Source: an uncultured Faecalibacterium sp. (lineage in GTDB: Bacteria; Bacillota; Clostridia; Oscillospirales; Ruminococcaceae). From it: a DNA stretch of 64,000 nucleotides. The DNA is taken from the NCBI GenBank assembly GCA_934561555.1, contig CAKTGQ010000006.1, positions 1 to 64,000 of the forward strand, in the 5' to 3' direction. Positions 58,090 to 64,000 of this stretch are shown here, one piece after another. The notes under the pieces are model-generated. The model was given only the letters and a program-made list of their open reading frames with translations, was not told the origin of the DNA and made no database searches. Each line of letters opens with the position of its first letter. Position 1 is the first letter of the stretch. Position numbers and translations under genes: made by a program.

Positions 58090-59344
58090 CGGGTTTCACT
58101 GGAAAGCCCTCAGCCAGCGGCAAAAGCAAATCCTCAGCTGGTGGGCACCGCAGAGCGCATACAGCGGTTACAACGGCATTATTGCAGACGGAGCTATCCG
58201 CTCAGGCAAAACCTTTGCAATGGGTTTTTCCTTTGTCCAGTGGGGAATGACCTGTTTCAATGGCCAGCAGTTCGCCATGTGCGGCAAAACCATTGCCAGC
58301 TTCCGGCGCAACGTGCTGGGCACGCTAAGGCAACAGCTTGCAGCACGCGGCTATAGCGTCAAAGAACGCCGAGCAGAAAACTACATGACTGTAAGTAAGG
58401 GCGGCAAGGCAAACGTTTTTTACTTCTTTGGCGGCAAGGACGAGAGCAGCCAAGACTTGATTCAGGGCATCACCCTTGCCGGGGCATTCTTCGATGAAGT
58501 TGCCCTGATGCCGCAGAGCTTCGTCAATCAGGCCACAGCCCGTTGCTCCGTAACTGGGTCAAAGTTCTGGTTCAACTGCAACCCGGGCAGCCCGCAGCAC
58601 TGGTTCTATCTGGAGTGGGTGCGCAAGTGCCGCTCCCGCAGGATGATGTACCTCCACTTCACGATGGACGACAACCTGTCGCTTTCCGAGGACATCAAGG
58701 CCCGATACCGCAGCCAGTACAGCGGCGTTTTCTATCAGCGTTACATTCTTGGCCTATGGACAGTAGCAGAGGGGCTTGTCTATCCATTCTTCGCGGCAAA
58801 CGAGGACACATACCTCTTCAAGGACCCCATCGCGGGGCTGGAAGGGCGTTTTTTTGTATCCATCGACTACGGCACCCACAACCCTTGCAGCATGGGGCTT
58901 TGGGTGGTCAACAATGGAAAGGCAATCCGCATCAAGGAGAGCTACTACGACAGCACCAAAACCAAGGTGCAGCGTACGGACGAAGAGCATTACAGCGAGC
59001 TGGAACGGCTTGTGAAAGGCTACTACATCCAAGCCGTGATCGTTGACCCGTCTGCCGCGTCGTTCATTGAGACCATCCGGCGGCATGGGCGGTTTGTGGT
59101 CATACCGGCCAACAACGATGTAATCAACGGCATCCGCTGCGTGGGGTCTCTGCTGCAGGCTGGCCTTATCAAAATTCATGAATCCTGCGCCGATTCCCGC
59201 CGGGAGTTCGGTTTATACGCGTGGGATGAAAAGTCGTCCGAAGATCGTGTGCTCAAGGAGTTTGATCACGCGATGGACGATATACGATATTTTTGCTATA
59301 CGATTTTTGCCCCGGAAATTCGATGGGCGGATTGGAGTTCTTGA
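58076..59344 (+). CDS. terL: Terminase large subunit (copy 2)
   Basis: Second copy of 19356-20624. Confidence 0.95.
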   Translation: MQKNNGFHWKALSQRQKQILSWWAPQSAYSGYNGIIADGAIRSGKTFAMGFSFVQWGMTCFNGQQFAMCGKTIASFRRNVLGTLRQQLAARGYSVKERRAENYMTVSKGGKANVFYFFGGKDESSQDLIQGITLAGAFFDEVALMPQSFVNQATARCSVTGSKFWFNCNPGSPQHWFYLEWVRKCRSRRMMYLHFTMDDNLSLSEDIKARYRSQYSGVFYQRYILGLWTVAEGLVYPFFAANEDTYLFKDPIAGLEGRFFVSIDYGTHNPCSMGLWVVNNGKAIRIKESYYDSTKTKVQRTDEEHYSELERLVKGYYIQAVIVDPSAASFIETIRRHGRFVVIPANNDVINGIRCVGSLLQAGLIKIHESCADSRREFGLYAWDEKSSEDRVLKEFDHAMDDIRYFCYTIFAPEIRWADWSS

Positions 59345-60780
59345 TGTTCGACAAGCTGATTTCATGGCTGCGCGAAAAGGCACGGCAGCTGTTCGGTGAA
59401 AACACGACCGTAAGCGCGAACATTTCCGCGCCTATGGAAAAAGCCGTTGAGCTTTGGGCAGATATGTACGACACCGGTGGGCCGTGGTGCCACGGACTCA
59501 AGACTGGCGACACACTGCACGGTATCGGGCTGCCGCAGAGCATTGCGAGCGAGCTGGCCCGGCTGACCACCCTTGAGATGGAGTGCACTGTTTCCGGCGG
59601 CGAGCGGGCCGACATTATCAATGAGCTGATTCAGCCTTTCATCGAGACCCTGCGGGCACCGGTGGAATACGGTTGCGCCCTGGGCGGCATCCTGTTCCGC
59701 CCGGTCATGGCAGCAGATGGAACGATAAGCATTGACGTGATTCAGGGGGACAGCTTTTGCCCGACGCATTTCGACAGCACCGGGCGCATGACCGGAGCTA
59801 TTTTTTCAGAGCAGTTGGTCAAGGGGAGCAAAATATACACACGGCTGGAAAACCACGCGTTTGCAGATGGTCAATACAGGGTCGAAATCAAAGCGTTTCG
59901 CTCAATGACAACGGCAGACATCGGCCTAGAGGTTCCGTTGACCGAGGTTCCCGAGTGGGCGGACATCTCCCCTACCAGCATTGTGGACGGCGTTGACCGG
60001 CCATTGTGGGGCTATTTCAAGGTGGCGACAAGCAACACGATTGACAGACGGTCGCCTTTGGGCGTGAGCGTATATGCCAACGCGGTTAAGCTGATCAAAG
60101 ATTGTGATGAGCAATACGGTAGGCTGTTGTGGGAGTATGACGGCGGGCAGCTGGCGCTTGATGTGGATGAGGGCGCTTTGCGCAAGACGCAGGACGGTCA
60201 AATCACGCTGCCGCAGCGCGAAAAGCGTCTATACCGGAATTGGCTGTGCGGAGGTTACGGTCAGGCAGGGCGCAATCTGTACGAGGTGTTTGCTCCCGCC
60301 CTGCGAGACGAGAACTACCGGCGCGGTCTGGATACCATCCTCAAGCGGATCGAGTTCCAGTGTGGCCTTGCCTATGGCACACTGTCTGACCCGCAGAACG
60401 TAGACAAAACCGCCGAGGAGATTCGCAGCAGCAAGCAGCGGAGTTATACAACCGTCAAGGACTTGCAGCGGTCGCTCAAAATTGCCGTTACAGATCTGAT
60501 CTATGCCATCGATGCACTTATGACGTCCGCATGGCAGCAGGGGGCAGCCGTCGTTTCTCCGAGCGAGTATGATGTGACGTTCGATTTTGACGACTCAATC
60601 GTGTCCGACCCAAAGGAGCGCAAACAGATGTTCTGGGGCTACGTCACCGCTGGAAAGTTCCCATTCTGGCGGTATCTAGTCGAGTTTGAGGGATACAACG
60701 AGGACGAGGCCAAGCAGATCGAGGCAGAAGCAAAGGCAAGCGCACAGCAACCCGAGCTTGAGTTTGGTGGTGGTGCATAA
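59344..60780 (+). CDS. Portal protein (copy 2)
   Basis: Second copy of 20624-22060. Confidence 0.92.
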   Translation: MFDKLISWLREKARQLFGENTTVSANISAPMEKAVELWADMYDTGGPWCHGLKTGDTLHGIGLPQSIASELARLTTLEMECTVSGGERADIINELIQPFIETLRAPVEYGCALGGILFRPVMAADGTISIDVIQGDSFCPTHFDSTGRMTGAIFSEQLVKGSKIYTRLENHAFADGQYRVEIKAFRSMTTADIGLEVPLTEVPEWADISPTSIVDGVDRPLWGYFKVATSNTIDRRSPLGVSVYANAVKLIKDCDEQYGRLLWEYDGGQLALDVDEGALRKTQDGQITLPQREKRLYRNWLCGGYGQAGRNLYEVFAPALRDENYRRGLDTILKRIEFQCGLAYGTLSDPQNVDKTAEEIRSSKQRSYTTVKDLQRSLKIAVTDLIYAIDALMTSAWQQGAAVVSPSEYDVTFDFDDSIVSDPKERKQMFWGYVTAGKFPFWRYLVEFEGYNEDEAKQIEAEAKASAQQPELEFGGGA

Positions 60781-61955
60781 TGCTGCAGCCTGATTACCTC
60801 GACCATGCACCGGATGAGCTTGTGAAGCTCTGGCAGCAGGTAGAAGATGATATTCTGCAGGATGTTGCCCGGCGGATCGGAAAAATGGGCGTCATGACGC
60901 AAACGGCAAACTGGCAGATGTGGCGTTATGAGCAGGTCGAAGCCGTCCGGGAAGATGTCGTCAAGCTGCTTGCAAAATACAGCGGGAAGAGTGAGCGCGA
61001 AATCCGTCGCATATTGAAAGAGGCATGCACTGCAGCACTGGAAGCCGACGATGAAATCTATTACCACTACGGAAAGACCCCAACGCCGTTTGCGGAGTCC
61101 GTGCCCCTGCAAAACCTGCTGAACGCTGGTTACAGGCAGACAAGCGGTACATGGTTCAATTTGACGGCCACGACCGCAAACACCGTTACAGGAGCGTTTG
61201 AGCGCACGTTGGACGAAGCATGGCTCAAGGTAAGCTCTGGTGCGTTCGATTACAAGAGCACCGTCAAAACTGCGGTTGACACGCTGGCGGATGATATGCC
61301 CTATATCACCTACCCAACCGGCCATACAGACACGCTGGAAGTAGCCGCGCGGCGAGCTATCCTCACCGGAGTCAACCAGACCGCCGGGAAGCTGCAGGAC
61401 GCACGGATGCAGGAGATGGGCGTGGAGTATGTTGAGACAACGGCACACGGCGGCGCACGACCTACCCATGCAGAGTGGCAGGGCAAGCGGTTCCACTTGG
61501 GCGGTGACAAGGTTCTTGACGGCAAGTTATACAAAGATTTCGTCCGGGAGACCGGCTACGGAACCGGCGCAGGGCTTTGCGGCTGGAACTGCCGACACCA
61601 GTATTTTGCTTGCTTTCCAGAGCTTGGAGACCCGCCATCATGGACGCAGGAAAGCCTTGAACAGCTCAACGCCCGCAACATCGAGTATAACGGACAGATG
61701 TACACCCAGTATGAGATATCCCAGATGCAGCGCGCCCGCGAGCGCAATGTGCGCAAATGGAAGCGGCGGTATCTGGCAGAAGATGCCGCAGGCAGCGACA
61801 CAACGGCTTCAGCAGTTCGTTTGAAAGCCGCCCGTGAAAGCCTAAAGCAATTCACCCGGGATACCGGCGGGCAGCTTGACAGTGCCCGCACCATGGTTTC
61901 TGGATTTGGCCGCAGTCAAGCTGCAAAGGCCACAGCACAGGCCAGAAAAAAATAA
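60780..61955 (+). CDS. Minor capsid protein (copy 2)
   Basis: Second copy of 22060-23235. Its terminator is at 61959-61980. Confidence 0.92.
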   Translation: MLQPDYLDHAPDELVKLWQQVEDDILQDVARRIGKMGVMTQTANWQMWRYEQVEAVREDVVKLLAKYSGKSEREIRRILKEACTAALEADDEIYYHYGKTPTPFAESVPLQNLLNAGYRQTSGTWFNLTATTANTVTGAFERTLDEAWLKVSSGAFDYKSTVKTAVDTLADDMPYITYPTGHTDTLEVAARRAILTGVNQTAGKLQDARMQEMGVEYVETTAHGGARPTHAEWQGKRFHLGGDKVLDGKLYKDFVRETGYGTGAGLCGWNCRHQYFACFPELGDPPSWTQESLEQLNARNIEYNGQMYTQYEISQMQRARERNVRKWKRRYLAEDAAGSDTTASAVRLKAARESLKQFTRDTGGQLDSARTMVSGFGRSQAAKATAQARKK

Positions 61956-61958
61956 CAT

Positions 61959-61980
61959 GCAGCCTTCGGGCTGCTTTTTT
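61959..61980 (+). terminator. Short terminator before tRNA-Met (copy 2)
   Basis: Second copy of 23239-23260. Confidence 0.75.
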
Positions 61981-62057
61981 GTTGCTTTCGCCTAATTGGT
62001 CAGGGCCCCCGGCTCATAACCGGGCACATGTGGGTTCGAGTCCCTCAAGCAGCACCA
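61981..62057 (+). tRNA. tRNA with CAT anticodon (copy 2)
   Basis: Second copy of 23261-23337, CCA encoded. Confidence 0.9.
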
Positions 62058-62155
62058 CGCGGCGTCGGCGCGAACCCCGACAAACCTGTAATTTCCAATG
62101 TGGACGCGCACCACGAGAAAAAACGCTGGTTAGGACAGAACGAAAGGAGCAAACC

Positions 62156-62695
62156 ATGAAACGAGACGAAATCAAGCAGATCATTCCCGGCATCACCACG
62201 GAGCAGCTGGACAGTATTATGAATCTGCACAGTGCGGATGTGGGCGAAAAGGTCAACAAGATCAGCACCCTCGAAGCCGAGAAAACAACCCTGACCGCCC
62301 AGCTGGAAGCCGCAAACGGCAAGCTGGAAGGTTATGACCCCGAGTGGAAGGCCAAGGCGGAGCAGGCCAAAACCGATGCAGCGAACCAGCTTGCAGAGAT
62401 GCAGCGCGGTTTTGCCATTGAGAAAAAGGCCGGCGCACTCAAGTTTTCCAGTGAGAGCGCAAAAAAGGCGTTTCTCGCCGAGGCAAAAGCCCAGAATTTT
62501 GCCATGAAGGACGGCGAGATTCTTGGCTTTGACGATTACGTCAAGACCTTCAAGGCCGCAGACCCGAGCGCGATCCTCGCAAATGGCACGTTCCCGAGAT
62601 TTACCGCGTCTGCTCCGGGAACACCGGCGCAGGCATCCAACACGCACGAGGCCGCAAATGCAGCGTTCCGTTCGCTATTTGCGGAGAAAGGTTAA
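62156..62695 (+). CDS. Capsid scaffolding protein (copy 2)
   Basis: Second copy of 23436-23975. Confidence 0.9.
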   Translation: MKRDEIKQIIPGITTEQLDSIMNLHSADVGEKVNKISTLEAEKTTLTAQLEAANGKLEGYDPEWKAKAEQAKTDAANQLAEMQRGFAIEKKAGALKFSSESAKKAFLAEAKAQNFAMKDGEILGFDDYVKTFKAADPSAILANGTFPRFTASAPGTPAQASNTHEAANAAFRSLFAEKG

Positions 62696-62701
62696 ACAAT
62701 T

Positions 62702-63631
62702 ATGGCAACTAACATTATTGCCCGCACCGGCGCAGAAGCCCTTATCCGGGATCAGCTGGTCAATACCATCCAGCAGGATGTTCCCAAGTCCTCCATCGTC
62801 ATGCAGCTTGCAACCCGCCTTGCTAACATGACCAGCAACCAGACCAAGATTCCTGTTCTGTCCATGCTGCCGCTGGCCTACTGGGTCAACGGTGACACCG
62901 GCATGAAGCAGACCAGCAAGCAGGAATGGAAAAACGTCACCATGACTGCCGCAGAGCTGGCCGTGATCGTTCCCATCCCTGAGGCGGTTCTTGCGGATTC
63001 CAGTTTCGACATCATGGGCGAGGTTCAGCCCCGCGTCCGCGAGGCGATGGCCGCAAAGGTTGACAGTGCAATCATTTTCGGCAACGACAAGCCCACCGAG
63101 TGGACGACCGACATTCTGACGCAGGCCGCTGCAAACAAGGTGACCGGCCCCATCGACTACGCAAAGCTGCTGGGTGACGGCGGCATGTTCGCCAAGGTTG
63201 AGGAAGGTGGTTTCGGCGTTGATGCCGTTGTGGGCGCACTGTCCACCAAGGCACAGCTTCGCGGCCTGCTCGACAATAACGGTCGTCCTCTGTTCCGCTC
63301 TGATATGCAGGGCGCGACCAACTACGCGCTGGACGGTGCACCGCTCTACTTCCCCGAGAACGGTGCCTTTGACGCTTCCAAGGCGCTGATGATCGCGGGC
63401 AACTTCAAAAAGATCGTCTACTCCATCCGGCAGGACGTCACCGTAAAGATTCTGGATCAGGGCGTTATTCAGGATCCCTCTACCAAGGAGATCGTGTACA
63501 ACCTCGCACAGCAGGACATGATCGCTCTGCGTGTCGTTATGCGCATGGGCTGGGCACTGCCGAACCCGTCCACCCGCCTGAACACCGATGGCAGCAAGGT
63601 GCCCTTCTCCTACATCGTCGCGGGGGAATGA
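62702..63631 (+). CDS. Major capsid protein (copy 2)
   Basis: Second copy of 23982-24911. Confidence 0.95.
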   Translation: MATNIIARTGAEALIRDQLVNTIQQDVPKSSIVMQLATRLANMTSNQTKIPVLSMLPLAYWVNGDTGMKQTSKQEWKNVTMTAAELAVIVPIPEAVLADSSFDIMGEVQPRVREAMAAKVDSAIIFGNDKPTEWTTDILTQAAANKVTGPIDYAKLLGDGGMFAKVEEGGFGVDAVVGALSTKAQLRGLLDNNGRPLFRSDMQGATNYALDGAPLYFPENGAFDASKALMIAGNFKKIVYSIRQDVTVKILDQGVIQDPSTKEIVYNLAQQDMIALRVVMRMGWALPNPSTRLNTDGSKVPFSYIVAGE

Positions 63632-63652
63632 CAAGCCGGGAGGTAACCGAAA

Positions 63653-64000
63653 ATGATCTACTGCACGTTCATCGACTATCAAGCCGCCGGAGGACAACTC
63701 GATGAAGTATCATTCTGCGTGTTTGCTGCCCGGGCTTCCCGCCTGATCGATGGCATCACGTTTGGACGCGCCGAAACGCATATAGAAGAGTGCGAACGGT
63801 GCAGAGCTGCGCTTTCGGATGCTTGCGTGCAGATCATACAGCTTCTGGAAGCGACGCAAAAAGCTGTCACGGCCAACGGCTACGCTCCCGGCGTTTCCAG
63901 TGTATCCAACGATGGGTATGCGGTCAGCTATGCAGGCACCGGCAGCATGACCGCCACCACGCAGGCAGAGGCGGCGCAGATCATGCGCAGCTGTCTCGGG
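63653..64000 (+). CDS. Head-tail connector protein (copy 2, cut by window end)
   Basis: First 116 codons of the gene at 24933-25319. The frame is open to the window edge. Confidence 0.8.
   Translation, partial: MIYCTFIDYQAAGGQLDEVSFCVFAARASRLIDGITFGRAETHIEECERCRAALSDACVQIIQLLEATQKAVTANGYAPGVSSVSNDGYAVSYAGTGSMTATTQAEAAQIMRSCLG

Larger units (their letters stand above)
40662..64000. mobile_element. Prophage copy 2, truncated by the window end
   Basis: A second copy of the prophage in the same orientation at a constant offset of 38720. It covers everything from the integrase to the head-tail connector. I saw no difference in any translated gene; a base-by-base alignment was not possible. Confidence 0.9.

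Noticed and set aside
1..64000. CRISPR array or diversity-generating retroelement
   Set aside because: No regularly spaced direct repeats with unique spacers, and no reverse transcriptase or template-variable repeat pair was found. The only long repeat is the prophage itself.

Overview
The window is the left edge of a lysogenic siphovirus insertion in a Gram-positive, fairly GC-rich Clostridia chromosome. Gene style, base composition and the kind of phage suggest Faecalibacterium or a close Oscillospiraceae relative; this is an inference, since no marker gene is present. Positions 1-1941 are host DNA: a DegV-family gene (minus) and a DUF1836 gene (plus). From 1942 onward everything is prophage.

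The prophage is present twice, head to tail. The sequence from 1942 recurs from 40662 with a constant offset of 38720, and every translated gene I compared is the same in both copies. Copy 1 is complete (1942-40661). Copy 2 runs off the window inside a head-tail connector gene. The repeated edge is the 3' end of a tmRNA- or tRNA-Ala-like gene read on the minus strand, so the phage appears to integrate into ssrA. The junction at 40662 has paired TGTTACCA arm repeats on both sides, as an intact attP would.

Layout of copy 1. Lysogeny (2.1-6.5 kb): integrase, an HTH repressor, a small rightward operon, a secreted cargo protein, and a repressor with two HTH domains. Early region (6.6-16.9 kb): two near-identical promoters (6604 and 8921), each followed by a small gene and then by a hammerhead ribozyme. 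Downstream are DUF932, ERF annealase, SSB, a replication initiator with iterons, Gp157, many small proteins, RecU and a late-type regulator. A 700-base RNA region (16.9-17.6 kb) holds tRNA-Trp and two unusual tRNA-like genes. Late region (17.6-36.7 kb): ParB-methyltransferase, terminase, portal, capsid genes, tRNA-Met, connectors, tail tube, tape measure, baseplate, a receptor-binding protein with an SGNH esterase domain, GH25 lysozyme and membrane lysis proteins. The right end (36.7-40.6 kb) has a minus-strand pair that resembles an anti-CRISPR/Aca locus (an acidic protein plus an HTH protein) and a five-gene plus-strand module of unknown role.

How it works together (inference): the HTH repressors probably silence the paired early promoters. 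After induction, the ribozymes cut each early message just after its first gene. The replication genes then act on the iterons, and the regulator at 16408 turns on packaging, structural and lysis genes. The most notable signals are the paired ribozyme modules, the tandem prophage, the tRNA-Lys-like gene with an insert of about 80 nt, the acr/aca-like locus and the mosaic receptor-binding protein.
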